From Acidobacteria bacterium Ga0077553 (GTDB lineage Bacteria; Acidobacteriota; Terriglobia; Bryobacterales; Bryobacteraceae): a stretch of DNA of 64,000 bases. Where the stretch lies: the NCBI GenBank assembly GCA_001464575.1, contig LNFE01000244.1:62001-126000 (forward strand), in the 5' to 3' direction. Of this stretch, positions 35,352 to 44,742 are shown one piece after another (the first letter of the stretch is position 1; the number at the start of each line of letters is the position of its first letter). The notes under the pieces are model-generated. The model worked only from the letters and a program-made list of their open reading frames with translations, did no database searches and was not told the DNA's origin. The position numbers were made by a program, and so were the translations under genes.

Positions 35352-35657
35352 GTCGGAGCAGACGCCATGACTTTTCACACCCACATCCCGGTAAACCCAG
35401 AATGCGGCACGAGTCTACGGCGCAGGCAGTCTCTGTAACTGCGTTCCTTGCGGCGTTTCTGTAATCGACTCTGGTAAAGGTCGCAAACCTGATGGGTTCG
35501 AATCCCTCTTCTGTAGTCCCTTAACCACCGCTTGCGGATGGTGGAGTAACCTGCGTTGTCGTTGAAACTGCCGCACGGCGGAGGACGGCTCTAGCGGCAA
35601 CCCTTACGCCACCGGCAGTCCCGCAAGCGGCCTCAACCTGTCCTGGAGGACACTCTC
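35352..35657 (+). ncRNA. Structured tRNA-like leader or small RNA upstream of slipin
   Basis: The 345-base gap holds no ORF but dense RNA-like structure. CGAC-TCTGGTAAAG-GTCG (35466-35483) is like a tRNA D-arm with TGGTA in the loop. GGG-TTCGAAT-CCC (35494-35506) is an exact tRNA T-loop element. CTACGG (35415-35420) can pair with CTGTAG (35511-35516) as an acceptor-like stem. There is no anticodon arm. Downstream, CCACC/GGTGG (35525-35544), ACTGCCG/CGGCAGT (35567-35619), CCGCTTGCGG/CCGCAAGCGG (35528-35630) and a GTCC-TGGA-GGAC hairpin hide the slipin ribosome-binding site. It could be a cis leader or a processed RNA related to bacterial Y RNAs. Ends are approximate. Confidence 0.6.
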
Positions 35658-36746
35658 ATGTCTTGGTTCCGTATTTCCATCGGCGACGCCGAACGCGCAG
35701 TGCTTTCGCGCGGCGGGCGCTTCGTATCCATCGTTGGCCCCGGGGTGCACTACAGCTTCTTCCCGGCCGCCGAGCGGCACTCCACCTTGCTGGCCGAGTT
35801 CCGGTCGCCGTGGGTGGAAATCCTGCTCCGGACCCGTCCGGACGTGGTCGCCGAGCACTTCGTCATAGTTGAAACGGCCGAGCGGCAAGTGGCACTCCTC
35901 AGCGTGAACGGTCGTTTGGAATCCGTCGTAGGCCCCGGGCAACGCAAGCTGTTCTGGAAGCCCGCGACGGTGGAAATCGTTGACGTGGACCAGACGCCGG
36001 AGGTGCCGGCCGCACTTTTGGCAGCCGCCGAACGGGCCAACCCCCAGGTGCTGACCCAGCTCCAGGTGCCGGCCGCCATGGCCGGGGTGCTCTTCAGCGA
36101 CGGCAAATTCGTCCGGGTGCTCGATCCGGGTCGCTATGCTTTCTGGAACGCGGCCGCGGCAATGACGCTAACTTTGGTCGACCTGCGCCGTCAAATGATC
36201 GAGGTGCCGGGACAGGAGATTCTAACGCGGGACAAGGTATCGATCCGCGTGAACATCCTGGCCGAGTACCGCGTGACCGATGCGGCGTTAGCGGCGACGG
36301 GAGCGAAAAGCTATGTCGAAACCATGCATCGCCTGCTGCAGTTGGCCGTCCGGTCGACGCTCGGCAAGCGGTCGCTCGATGAGGTGTTGGCCGACAAGGT
36401 CGACATCGAACCGGCCGCCGCCACCGAAGTCCGCCGGGAGATGGCGTCGCTCGGCGTGGAGGTGGCGGTGATCGCTCTGAAGGACATCGTCCTGCCCGGC
36501 GAGATCCGCAACATTCTGAATCAGGTAGTCGCAGCCGAAAAACAGGCCCAGGCCAACCTGATCCGGCGCCGGGAGGAGACGGCGGCCACCCGGTCGCTGC
36601 TCAACACGGCGAAATTGATGGAAGATAATCCGACGCTGATTCGTTTGAAGGAGTTAGAGACCCTCGAACGCCTGACGGAGAAGGTCGGAACCGTGAACGT
36701 CCACGGCGGATTTGACGGTTTGCTCAGCAAGCTGTTGCCGCCGTAA
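35658..36746 (+). CDS. Slipin-family SPFH (band 7) protein
   Basis: 362 residues without a membrane helix or signal peptide. N-terminal half has a duplicated element (RAVLSRGGRFVSIVGPGVHY; VALLSVNGRLESVVGPGQRK; GVLFSDGKFVRVLDPGRY). An SPFH core follows (ILTRDKVSIRVNILAEYRVTD, then LADKVDIEPAAATEVRREMA and EVAVIALKDIVLPGEIRNIL) and a charged helical tail (EKQAQANLIRRREETAATRS). This is the cytosolic slipin type, and as I recall such slipins occur at RNA-repair loci with Ro60, RtcB or Y RNAs; none of those proteins is in the window. Its ribosome-binding site GGAGG lies in a small hairpin. Confidence 0.85.
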   Translation: MSWFRISIGDAERAVLSRGGRFVSIVGPGVHYSFFPAAERHSTLLAEFRSPWVEILLRTRPDVVAEHFVIVETAERQVALLSVNGRLESVVGPGQRKLFWKPATVEIVDVDQTPEVPAALLAAAERANPQVLTQLQVPAAMAGVLFSDGKFVRVLDPGRYAFWNAAAAMTLTLVDLRRQMIEVPGQEILTRDKVSIRVNILAEYRVTDAALAATGAKSYVETMHRLLQLAVRSTLGKRSLDEVLADKVDIEPAAATEVRREMASLGVEVAVIALKDIVLPGEIRNILNQVVAAEKQAQANLIRRREETAATRSLLNTAKLMEDNPTLIRLKELETLERLTEKVGTVNVHGGFDGLLSKLLPP

Positions 36747-36810
36747 ACAATTTTTAAACAATTGAGGTGCGCAGGCCCCGGTTTGCGCGTCTAAACAATA
36801 GGAAGAGTCT

Positions 36811-36942
36811 ATGTTGACCGAAGAGTGGCTGACCGAAGAGGCCGAAGACCAGATGGCGGGGTACCCCGCCAGCGTGGATCTTTGGCAGGTCGAGCAACTC
36901 CTCACCGAGTTGCTCGCCGAATCAAAGGAAGCAGAGCAGTAG
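36811..36942 (+). CDS. Small acidic protein downstream of slipin
   Basis: 43 residues, too short for the ORF track, preceded by AGGAAGAG seven bases before the ATG. Sequence begins MLTEEWLTEEAEDQ and has a leucine-rich amphipathic end (VEQLLTELLAES). It carries twelve Glu/Asp residues in the first 15 and last 12 positions combined, far more than basic residues. It follows the slipin gene by 64 bases that contain a GCGCA/TGCGC dyad. Function unknown; the position suggests a partner of slipin or the leader RNA. Confidence 0.65.
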   Translation: MLTEEWLTEEAEDQMAGYPASVDLWQVEQLLTELLAESKEAEQ

Positions 36943-36945
36943 AAG

Positions 36946-38316
36946 TTAAGCGAGCAAAGGACGGATGACCCTGCCGTGGACATCTGTCAGCCGGTAGTGG
37001 CGGCCCTGGAATTTAAACGTCAGTTTGGTGTGGTCGACGCCCAAACAGTGCATCATCGTCGCATGGAGATCATGGACATCCATGGGATCCTTGGCGATGT
37101 TGTAGCTGTAGTCGTCGGTCTCGCCAAAACTGACGCCAGGCTTAAATCCACCGCCCGCCGCCAGCATCGTGAAGCAACGCGGATGGTGGTCCCGGCCGTA
37201 ATCGGTCGGGGTGAGCGTACCCTGCGAGTAGACGGTGCGCCCGAACTCGCCACCCCATAGGACGATGGTGTCGTCCAGTAAGCCCCGCTGTTTCAGATCC
37301 GTCAGCAGTGCCGCCGAGGGTTGATCGGTATCCTCGCACTGCCAGCGGATCTGCTTCGGCAGGCTGCCGTGCTGGTCCCAGCCCCGATGAAACAGCTGGA
37401 TAAACCGCACCCCGCGCTCGGCCAGGCGCCGGGCCAGAATGCAGTTGGCCGCATAGGTGCCCGGCTTCCGGGACTCGGGCCCATAGAGTTCAAACGTCGA
37501 TTCCGGTTCTTTCGACAGATCGGCCAGCTCCGGCACGGAGGCTTGCATCCGGAACGCCATCTCGTACTGCGCGATGCGCGTCGCAATCTCCGGGTCCTGA
37601 TACTCGTCAAGCTTCAGTTTGTTCAACTCGCCAAGATCGTCTAGGAAGCGCCGCCGCGCCGTCCGGCTATAGCCTTCGGGGTCGCTGAGGTACAGCACGG
37701 GATCCTTGCCCCCGCGAAACTTCACGCCCTGATGGTTCGTCGGAATAAAGCCCGAACCCCACATGCGATCCGCTAGCGCCTGCGCGTTCCCGCGCCCCTG
37801 CGAGATCATGACAATGAACGCCGGCAGGTCTTTGTTCTCGCTGCCCAGGCCATAGGAGACCCACGAACCGATCGACGGCCGGCCCGCGAGTTGAAAGCCG
37901 GTCTGGAAGAAGGTCACCGCCGGGTCGTGGTTGATCTGCTCGGTCGAGAGCGACTTCATGATCGTCCACTGGTCAGCGTGCTTGGCCATATGCGGCAGCA
38001 GTTCGCTGAACCAGGCGCCGGACTGGCCGTGCTGAGCGAACTTAAAGATGGTGGGCGCCGTGGGGAAGGTGGCCTGATAGGCCGTCATGCCGGTGAGGCG
38101 TTGGCCCATGCGGATCGAGTCCGGCAGGTCCTGCCCGTGAACTTTCGCCAGGTTCGGCTTGTAGTCGAACAGATCGAGCTGCGACGGGCCACCGTGCTGA
38201 AAGAGAGTAATGACGCGCTTGGCCTTCGGCGCATGATGGAGCAGGGGGCCTTCGGCGGCAAAGCCGTTCTGCTGCAGCAGGGTCGTTAAGGCGGCGAGAA
38301 ACTGGCGGCGTTGCAT
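36946..38316 (-). CDS. DUF1501 domain protein
   Basis: 456 residues from the ATG at 38316 (MQRRQFLAALTTLL), a Tat-type signal; the track extension runs into the upstream gene. Sulfatase-like fold with RVITLFQHGGPSQLDLFDYKP near residue 33, HDPAVTFFQTGF, and the late VLWGGEFGRT and GRDHHPRCF motifs. DUF1501 proteins are nearly always encoded next to DUF1549/DUF1553 cytochrome-type proteins, as here (8 bases apart, the ribosome-binding site overlapping the upstream stop). The biochemical role of the pair is not established. Confidence 0.93.
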   Translation of the reverse strand: MQRRQFLAALTTLLQQNGFAAEGPLLHHAPKAKRVITLFQHGGPSQLDLFDYKPNLAKVHGQDLPDSIRMGQRLTGMTAYQATFPTAPTIFKFAQHGQSGAWFSELLPHMAKHADQWTIMKSLSTEQINHDPAVTFFQTGFQLAGRPSIGSWVSYGLGSENKDLPAFIVMISQGRGNAQALADRMWGSGFIPTNHQGVKFRGGKDPVLYLSDPEGYSRTARRRFLDDLGELNKLKLDEYQDPEIATRIAQYEMAFRMQASVPELADLSKEPESTFELYGPESRKPGTYAANCILARRLAERGVRFIQLFHRGWDQHGSLPKQIRWQCEDTDQPSAALLTDLKQRGLLDDTIVLWGGEFGRTVYSQGTLTPTDYGRDHHPRCFTMLAAGGGFKPGVSFGETDDYSYNIAKDPMDVHDLHATMMHCLGVDHTKLTFKFQGRHYRLTDVHGRVIRPLLA

Positions 38317-38324
38317 GGGCGGGG

Positions 38325-41288
38325 TTACTCCTTGGTCACGAACTCGTCGGTGTTCAGCAGCAGGCTGGCGACGGCTTGGTAGGCCGCCAGCTCGCGTTCC
38401 GGCAGGTCGGCCGAGCGCGTGTCGCCCTGCCACAGCAGCGCCTTGGCTTCGGCGGGTTTCCCGGCGAAGTAATCAAGGTGATAATTCAAGCTGCCCCGCA
38501 ACACGGCCAGCTCCGCCGGCTTCGGCAAGCGGCCGAGGGCGATGCGGAAGCCATGGCGCAGGCGGCTTTCGGCGTCGGCTCCGCCTTCAAGCAACATGCG
38601 CTGACCAATGAAGCGGGCCGCCTCGACAAACGTCACATCGTTCATCAGGTTCAATGCCTGCAGCGGCGTATTCGTCCGGTTCTCGCGAACGGTGCAGGCT
38701 TCGCGCTGCGAGGCATCGAAGTTCATCATCATCGGTGGCGCGGACGTCCGCTTCCAGAAGGTATAGAGGCTCCGGCGGTAGAGATCCGGGCCCTTCGCCT
38801 GGTCGTATTCGAAGTCCTGCATGATGACCTCTTTCCACAAACCATCCGGCTGATACGGCTTCACCGACGGCCCGCCCACCTTCTCGTGCAGCAGCCCCGC
38901 GGCGTGCAGCGCCGTATCGCGGATCATCTCCGCGGGCAGGCGAATCCGTGGGCCGCGCGAAAGCAGCCGGTTCTCCGGGTCCCGTTGAATCAGCTCCGGC
39001 GTCGCCTGCGAAGACTGCCGGTAGGCCGCGCTCATCACAATCATCTTCTGCATCGCCTTGGTATCCCAGCCGCTGTGGATGAACTCGGTGGCGAGATAGT
39101 CGAGCAACTCGGGATGCGTGGGCCACTCTCCCTGCAGGCCAAAGTCCTCGGTGGTCTTCACGATGCCATTGCCGAAAAAGCTCTGCCAAAACCGGTTCAT
39201 GGTCACGCGAGCCAGCAGCGGATTCTGCAGGTCCACCACCCACTGCGCGAAGCCCAGCCGGTCCGTCGCCGGACGCTGCGGCAGGAACGCCGGCAGACCC
39301 GGCTCGACCACTTCGCCGGGCTTATCGTACTGCCCGCGAAGCAGCAGATGGGTCTCCCTCCGCTTCGCCATCTCGGCCATCACCATCACCGTCGGGAACG
39401 TCCGTTCGAGCTTCTCGCGCTCCTCCCGCAGCCTCGCCAGCGTTTGCCACGTCTGCCGGACCTCCGGAGCCGCCGCTGTTTCGAGGTAATGGAGCTCCAC
39501 CTGCCGCTGTTCAGCCTGGGTTCGTTTTTTACCGGCCAGGGCCGAAAGCGGCTGCCCAACGGCCAGCATCGCGATCTCCTCTTCGGTCAGCACCCGCGAA
39601 TACAGCCGGATCTCCCCGAGCGTCCCCTGAAACTGGTTGGCTTTCCCTGCGCCGCCGCCCACCCGCACCGGCTCCTTGTACACCCCGCCCGCGTTGCGGA
39701 ACGGCCGGTACAAGGTGTCCATCACCGTCGTGGTCTCAGCAAGTTGCCCGTCGACATAAACCCGAACCCCTTCCGCCATGCGCGAGCCCGTATAAGTCAC
39801 GGCAACATGATGCGCCCGGCCAGGCGCCAACGGCTTCACCGTCTCGACGCGAAGGGCATCGTTCACCCAGTTGCTCGTGATGTGGAAGAACACCTTGCCG
39901 TCCTTGACATGCAGACCGTATCCCTTGCCCTCCGGTCGATTGCCGGACATGCGGGTGATCACCGCGCCCTTGCCGTCCACCCAGGCCGAAACGGACCACA
40001 GGTCATCAATATCAAACTTGCCGAACTTCTCGTCCACCTCCACGCGGCTGCCATCAAACACCTGCGGCGGCGCCTGCGTGAAGTACTCGCCGTCGCGCAT
40101 GCTGACCGGCGTCCAGCGGACGTTCGGCATCTGGCGCTCCCACACGCGCCGCGCCGCATCAATCTTCTGCGCCCGCACAGACAGCCACTGCTCCTGCTGG
40201 GCAATCTTGGCATCGAGCGCCGCCAGCTTGGCCTGTTGCTCCGCGGTAGGCGCCGGCATCAGCGGCGGCGAGTTGCCATACTTCATCGCGCGGCCGAGTT
40301 CGGGCACGTTATTGAAGTAGGAATAGATCTGGTAGAACTCCTTCTGCGTCAGCGGGTCGTACTTGTGGTTGTGGCAACGCGCGCAGCCCAGGGTCAGCCC
40401 CAGAAACACCGCGCCGGTGGTCTCCACCCGGTCGACCACGTACTCAACGGCATACTCTTCGGGGACGATGCCATCTTCCGTATTCCCGCGATGGTTCCGA
40501 TTGAAGCCCGTCGCCAACCGCTGTTCGAAAGTCGCATTGGGCAGCATGTCGCCGGCGAGTTGCTCAAGCACGAATTGATTGAACGGCTTATTGCGGTTGA
40601 AGCTGTCAATGACGTAATCGCGCCACCGCCACATCACCCGTTCCCCGTCGTATTGATAGCCATTCGTATCGGCGTACCGCGCAGCGTCGAGCCAGCGCGC
40701 CGCCATCCGCTCCCCATAGCGGGGCGAGGCCAACAGCCGGTCCACCAATTTTTCATAAGCATCCGGCGAGGTGTCTTTCAGAAAGGCATCAATCTCCTGC
40801 GGCGTAGGAGGCAGACCGGTGAGGTCAATTGTCACCCGGCGCGCCAACGTCTCGCGGTCAGCCAGCGGCCGCATCGCCAAGCCCTCCTTCGCCAGCCGGG
40901 CGCTCACGAAATGGTCAATGCTCGCGAATCCGGTTGGCGGCTTCGGCGGTACGAAGCTCCAATGCGGCTGCCACTCGGCGCCCTGCGCGGCCCAGGTCGA
41001 CAGCGTTTGCTTCTCCTTGGCACTCAACGTCAATCCCGAATACGGCGGCGGCATCTGCTGCCCTTTCTTCTCCGTCGTGATGCGTGCCACCAGCTTGCCG
41101 GCGGTGATCGCGGCCCGAGCGTCCTGCTCCACGTCCAACCGCAGCGGAATCCCCTTCGCCTTCGCATCCGGCCCGTGGCAGTGGTAGCACTTGTCCGAAA
41201 GGATGGGACGGACGTCGCGATTGAACTCCAGCTTCGGCTCAGCGGCCAAGGCAATCGCGGGGAGGAGGGCGGACAGCAAAACTCTCAT
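38325..41288 (-). CDS. DUF1549/DUF1553 protein with PSCyt1 heme domain and LamG insert
   Basis: 987 residues. Signal peptide (MRVLLSALLPAIALA), a PSCyt1 heme-binding CYHCHG near residue 34, DUF1549 with GCARCHNHKYDPL near 300, a LamG/concanavalin-like insert around 410-570 (FHITSNWVNDALRVET, DGQLAETTTVM), and C-terminal DUF1553 (MNRFWQSFFGNGIVKTTEDF near 690). GGAGG precedes the ATG. These large secreted cytochrome-like proteins are typical of Planctomycetes and Solibacter-type Acidobacteria and are suspected of polymer degradation. The 977-residue plus-strand ORF opposite is a shadow. Confidence 0.95.
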   Translation of the reverse strand: MRVLLSALLPAIALAAEPKLEFNRDVRPILSDKCYHCHGPDAKAKGIPLRLDVEQDARAAITAGKLVARITTEKKGQQMPPPYSGLTLSAKEKQTLSTWAAQGAEWQPHWSFVPPKPPTGFASIDHFVSARLAKEGLAMRPLADRETLARRVTIDLTGLPPTPQEIDAFLKDTSPDAYEKLVDRLLASPRYGERMAARWLDAARYADTNGYQYDGERVMWRWRDYVIDSFNRNKPFNQFVLEQLAGDMLPNATFEQRLATGFNRNHRGNTEDGIVPEEYAVEYVVDRVETTGAVFLGLTLGCARCHNHKYDPLTQKEFYQIYSYFNNVPELGRAMKYGNSPPLMPAPTAEQQAKLAALDAKIAQQEQWLSVRAQKIDAARRVWERQMPNVRWTPVSMRDGEYFTQAPPQVFDGSRVEVDEKFGKFDIDDLWSVSAWVDGKGAVITRMSGNRPEGKGYGLHVKDGKVFFHITSNWVNDALRVETVKPLAPGRAHHVAVTYTGSRMAEGVRVYVDGQLAETTTVMDTLYRPFRNAGGVYKEPVRVGGGAGKANQFQGTLGEIRLYSRVLTEEEIAMLAVGQPLSALAGKKRTQAEQRQVELHYLETAAAPEVRQTWQTLARLREEREKLERTFPTVMVMAEMAKRRETHLLLRGQYDKPGEVVEPGLPAFLPQRPATDRLGFAQWVVDLQNPLLARVTMNRFWQSFFGNGIVKTTEDFGLQGEWPTHPELLDYLATEFIHSGWDTKAMQKMIVMSAAYRQSSQATPELIQRDPENRLLSRGPRIRLPAEMIRDTALHAAGLLHEKVGGPSVKPYQPDGLWKEVIMQDFEYDQAKGPDLYRRSLYTFWKRTSAPPMMMNFDASQREACTVRENRTNTPLQALNLMNDVTFVEAARFIGQRMLLEGGADAESRLRHGFRIALGRLPKPAELAVLRGSLNYHLDYFAGKPAEAKALLWQGDTRSADLPERELAAYQAVASLLLNTDEFVTKE

Positions 41289-41343
41289 GAAAGCACCTCC
41301 ATTTTATGAGAAGAATCCCCGTCGTGTAGCACTACCCGATTAC

Positions 41344-41742
41344 ATGCGCATCGTAGCAGTGATTCTCTGGCTCACCTTCTGCCTATACGGCCAGACGACT
41401 CCCCGCACGACCGCCCAGCACAAGCGGGTGCAATCCCCGGCTCCCAAGCTCACCGACGCCGAGATCGAACAGAAACTGAAGGCGAAATTGGCCAAGTCCA
41501 AAATGGCCGCCAACGGATTCACCGTCAAGGTCAGCAACGGGACTGCGACCATCGAAGGCAAGGCCAACGTCATCCAGCACAAAGGCGCCATGACCCGCAT
41601 GGCCAAGACCGCGGGAGCCACTCGCGTGGTCAACAACATTCAAATCTCGGAAGAAGCAAAAGCCAAGGCCCGCGAAAAGCTGGCCAGCGGCCGCCGCCGC
41701 GCCCAAGTCAAGCGGGGCGAACCGCGCAGCCAACCGCGATAA
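41344..41742 (+). CDS. Small secreted BON-domain-like protein
   Basis: 132 residues with a signal peptide ([16 protein letters not shown]). [28 protein letters not shown], then [38 protein letters not shown] follow the BON pattern of a helix, two strands, a helix and a strand, a lipid- or surface-binding domain. The C-terminus is very basic ([17 protein letters not shown]). Its stop codon overlaps the -10 hexamer of the next gene. Confidence 0.8.
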   Translation: MRIVAVILWLTFCLYGQTTPRTTAQHKRVQSPAPKLTDAEIEQKLKAKLAKSKMAANGFTVKVSNGTATIEGKANVIQHKGAMTRMAKTAGATRVVNNIQISEEAKAKAREKLASGRRRAQVKRGEPRSQPR

Positions 41743-41745
41743 ACT
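41740..41745 (+). promoter_or_regulatory. -10 element TAAACT for galactarate dehydratase
   Basis: TAAACT includes the TAA stop of the BON gene and ends 7 bases before the TTG start at 41753; no ribosome-binding site is visible. Confidence 0.4.
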
Positions 41746-41752
41746 GAGCGGT

Positions 41753-43270
41753 TTGGAACCTCTCTACATCCGCGTCCACCCAGACGATAACGTCGCCATC
41801 ATCGTGAATCCGGAAGGGGTGCCCTCCGGCGCGCGCTTCCCCAATGGGTTCGTTTCGTCAAGTGCGATACCGCAGTCCCACAAGATCGCCTTGGTGGCCA
41901 TGGAGCCGGGCGACCCGGTCATCCGTTACGGCCAGGTGATCGGCCACGCCACCCGCGCCCTGCCCATCGGTTCCTGGGTGCGCGAAGATTGCCTCGACCT
42001 GCCCGTCCCCCCCGCCCTTAGCGAACTCGCCCTCGCCACCGCGCCGCCCCCCGACGCTCCGTCTTTGCCCGAGTATACGTTCGAAGGCTACCGCAACGCC
42101 GACGGCACCTACGGCACAAAGAACATCCTCGGCATCACGACCACCGTGCAGTGCGTCGCGCCCACCGTCGACTATGCCGTCCGCAAGATCAAGGCCGAGA
42201 TCCTGCCCCGATATCCCAACGTCGATGACGTCGTCGCCGTCACCCACTCCTATGGCTGCGGCGTCGCCATCGACGCGCCCGGCGCCGCCGTCCCCATCCG
42301 CTCCATTCGCAACCTCGCGCTGCACCCGAACTTTGGCGCCGACCCGCTCGTCGTCAGCCTCGGCTGCGAGAAGCTCCAGCCGGTCCGCCTCACCATCCCC
42401 GGCCTCCAACTCGCGGACCACGTGATCCGCCTGCAGGACAACCAAGGCTTCGCCGCCACCGTCGCGCGCATCTGCGAAGCGGCCGAGAAGCGCCTGCAAG
42501 TCCTGAATCTGCGCCAGCGGGTTCCCTGCCCCGCGTCCGGTCTCGTCGTCGGTCTGCAGTGCGGCGGCAGCGATGCCTTCTCCGGCGTCACCTGCAACCC
42601 CGCGGTCGGCTATGCCGCCGATCTGCTCGTCCGCGCCGGGGCCACCGTCATGTTCAGCGAGGTCACCGAGGTCCGCGACGCCGTGCATCTGCTGACCCCG
42701 CGCTGCGCCACGCCCGATGTCGCACGCGATCTGATCCGCGAGATGCAGTGGTACGACGACTACCTCGCCACCGGCCGTGCCGACCGCTCCGCCAACCCCA
42801 CGCCCGGCAACAAGCGCGGCGGCCTTTCGAACGTCGTCGAGAAAGCCCTTGGCTCCGTGGCCAAGTCCGGCACCTCGGCGCTGCGTCAGGTGACCACCCA
42901 CGGCGAAGTGCCCACCGAGCGCGGCCTGATCTTCGCCGCCACCCCGGCCAGCGACTTCATCTGCGGCACCCAACAATTAGCCGCGCACATGAACCTGCAC
43001 ATCTTCACAACCGGCGAAGGCACGCCCTATGGCCTCGCCATGGCGCCCGTCATCAAGGTCTCCAGCCGCACGGCGCTAGCCGAGAAGTGGCCGGACCTGA
43101 TCGACATCGATGCAGGCCGCATCGCCACCGGCCACGCCACCATCGAAAGCGTCGGCTGGGAGCTCTTCCACCTGATTCGCGATGTGGCCAGCGGGCGCAA
43201 GCAGACCTGGGCCGACCACTGGGGCCTGCACAACTATCTCGCGCCCTTCAATCCGGGGCCGGTTACTTAA
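41753..43270 (+). CDS. garD: Galactarate dehydratase (UxaA/GarD family)
   Basis: 505 residues with a TTG start. N-terminal SAF domain ([34 protein letters not shown]) and the catalytic D-galactarate/altronate dehydratase domain ([46 protein letters not shown]). Residue-by-residue style is closer to E. coli GarD than to UxaA, so galactarate (to 5-dehydro-4-deoxyglucarate) is the favoured substrate; altronate is not excluded. A GarL-like aldolase gene lies 6.5 kb away. The stop overlaps the uronate isomerase stop (TTAA). Confidence 0.88.
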   Translation: MEPLYIRVHPDDNVAIIVNPEGVPSGARFPNGFVSSSAIPQSHKIALVAMEPGDPVIRYGQVIGHATRALPIGSWVREDCLDLPVPPALSELALATAPPPDAPSLPEYTFEGYRNADGTYGTKNILGITTTVQCVAPTVDYAVRKIKAEILPRYPNVDDVVAVTHSYGCGVAIDAPGAAVPIRSIRNLALHPNFGADPLVVSLGCEKLQPVRLTIPGLQLADHVIRLQDNQGFAATVARICEAAEKRLQVLNLRQRVPCPASGLVVGLQCGGSDAFSGVTCNPAVGYAADLLVRAGATVMFSEVTEVRDAVHLLTPRCATPDVARDLIREMQWYDDYLATGRADRSANPTPGNKRGGLSNVVEKALGSVAKSGTSALRQVTTHGEVPTERGLIFAATPASDFICGTQQLAAHMNLHIFTTGEGTPYGLAMAPVIKVSSRTALAEKWPDLIDIDAGRIATGHATIESVGWELFHLIRDVASGRKQTWADHWGLHNYLAPFNPGPVT

Positions 43271-44670
43271 ACGCCCAAGTTCAAATAGTCGCTCGCGTTC
43301 TGGTAGCAGATGTTCTTCACCATGCCGCCGACCCAGTCTTCGCGGTCCGGCAGCAGTCCGTTCGTCACATCGTTGCCGACCAGATTGCAGAGCGTCCGCC
43401 GGAAGTACTCGTGGCGCGGATAGGAAAGGAACGAACGCGAATCGGTCAACATGCCGACAAAGCGCGACAGCAGACCGCAGTTCGATAGCGCGTTGATCTG
43501 CAGCTCCATGCCCTCTTTCTGATCGAGGAACCACCAGCCGCTGCCGAACTGTACCTTGCCCGCGATGCTGCCGTCCTGGAAGTTTCCGATCATGGTGGCG
43601 AACGCATAATTGTCCACCGGGTTCACGTTATAGACGATCGTCCGCGGCAGCGTGTTGTCCTGATCGAGCCGGTCGAGATAAGCGCCGAGGGCCTCGGCCT
43701 GCGACCAGTCGCCCATCGAGTCGAAGCCGGAATCGGGGCCAATCGTCTTGAACAAACGGGTGCTATTGTTGCGCCGCGCACCGAGATGGAGCTGTTTGGT
43801 CCAGCCCTTGGCCGCGTCGAGCTGGCCGAAGAACAGCATCAGGTTTGAAGCGAACTGCTGGTGCTCCCCGGGCGAGGCCGCCTGGCCATGCAGCGCCCGA
43901 TCGAAGATCGAAGCCGCGTCGGCTTCCGAGCAAAAGTCGGCATAGCAATGGTTCAAGCCGTGGTCGGACAAGCGGCCGCCGAGCGCATGGAAGAAGTCGT
44001 GGCGGCTCTTCAGGGCGTCGAGAAATGCCTGGTAGCTGTTGATTTCGATGTTCGCGGCGGCGGCGAGCTTGCTGACCCAGGGCAGGAAGAGCTCCGGCAG
44101 ATGGACGTTCAGCGCCTTGTCGGGCCGGAAGGTCGGGAACACTTTGGTCGATAGGCCGGATGCGGCGATCTGCTGGTGATAGCGGAGGTCGTCGGTCGGG
44201 TCGTCGGTGGTGCAGGTGGCGCGAACGTGAAACTTTCTGAAGATGCCGTGCACGCGCAGGCTATCGTCGGCGAGTTGTTCGTTCGCCCGGTCCCAGATGC
44301 TTTGGGCCGTCGTGCCATCCAGCAGTTCGTCGATGCCGAAGTAGCGCTTCAGCTCAAGGTGCGTCCAGTGAAACAAGGGATTGCGGAGCGTATGCGGCAC
44401 GGTGCGGGCCCAGGCTTCGAATTTTTCGAAGGGCGTTGCGTCGCCGGTGCAGTAGCGCTCGGCCACGCCGTTGGCCCGCATGGCGCGCCACTTGTAATGG
44501 TCCCCTTCGAGCCAAATCTCGAACAAATTGGCGAATTGACGATTCTCCGCGATGTCCTTGGGAGGCAGGTGGCAGTGGTAGTCAAGAATCGGCTCGGGCG
44601 CCGCGTAGTTGTGATACAGGTGCCGCGCCGAGGCGGTGGAGAGGAGAAAATCGTCGTGGATAAAGGACAT
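43267..44670 (-). CDS. uxaC: Uronate isomerase (glucuronate/galacturonate isomerase)
   Basis: 467 residues, amidohydrolase-fold enzyme that converts glucuronate to fructuronate and galacturonate to tagaturonate. [15 protein letters not shown] with H32/H34, [20 protein letters not shown] near 90, [15 protein letters not shown] near 345 and [15 protein letters not shown] near 410 are characteristic. Together with garD it points to pectin-type sugar-acid catabolism. Confidence 0.96.
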   Translation of the reverse strand: MSFIHDDFLLSTASARHLYHNYAAPEPILDYHCHLPPKDIAENRQFANLFEIWLEGDHYKWRAMRANGVAERYCTGDATPFEKFEAWARTVPHTLRNPLFHWTHLELKRYFGIDELLDGTTAQSIWDRANEQLADDSLRVHGIFRKFHVRATCTTDDPTDDLRYHQQIAASGLSTKVFPTFRPDKALNVHLPELFLPWVSKLAAAANIEINSYQAFLDALKSRHDFFHALGGRLSDHGLNHCYADFCSEADAASIFDRALHGQAASPGEHQQFASNLMLFFGQLDAAKGWTKQLHLGARRNNSTRLFKTIGPDSGFDSMGDWSQAEALGAYLDRLDQDNTLPRTIVYNVNPVDNYAFATMIGNFQDGSIAGKVQFGSGWWFLDQKEGMELQINALSNCGLLSRFVGMLTDSRSFLSYPRHEYFRRTLCNLVGNDVTNGLLPDREDWVGGMVKNICYQNASDYLNLGV

Positions 44671-44676
44671 GGGCCT

Positions 44677-44682
44677 AATCTA
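44677..44682 (-). promoter_or_regulatory. -10 element TAGATT, leaderless arrangement for uxaC
   Basis: On the minus strand TAGATT ends 6 bases before the uxaC ATG (sequence between: AGGCCC). Confidence 0.45.
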
Positions 44683-44742
44683 CGAGGATGCCACACTCAG
44701 ATTTCCTGGCGCTGCGGCGCGAGCGCGGGCATCTAAGGCGAT

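Noticed and set aside
35405-35425. Possible sigma-54 promoter (CGGCACGAGTCTACGGC) before slipin
   Set aside because: The -24 half fits loosely but the -12 GC is out of register; a good sigma-70 promoter exists upstream.
35415-35516. A genuine tRNA gene upstream of slipin
   Set aside because: T-loop and D-arm-like elements are there, but no anticodon arm fits between them and the T-stem extends only three pairs.
36946-41288. DUF1501/DUF1553 pair as a novel system
   Set aside because: The pair is common in Planctomycetes and Acidobacteria; unusual in function but not new.
38376-41309. 977-codon plus-strand ORF opposite the DUF1549/DUF1553 gene
   Set aside because: It mirrors the real gene on the minus strand; composition is Arg/His/Leu-rich without domains, as expected for an antisense frame in GC-rich DNA.
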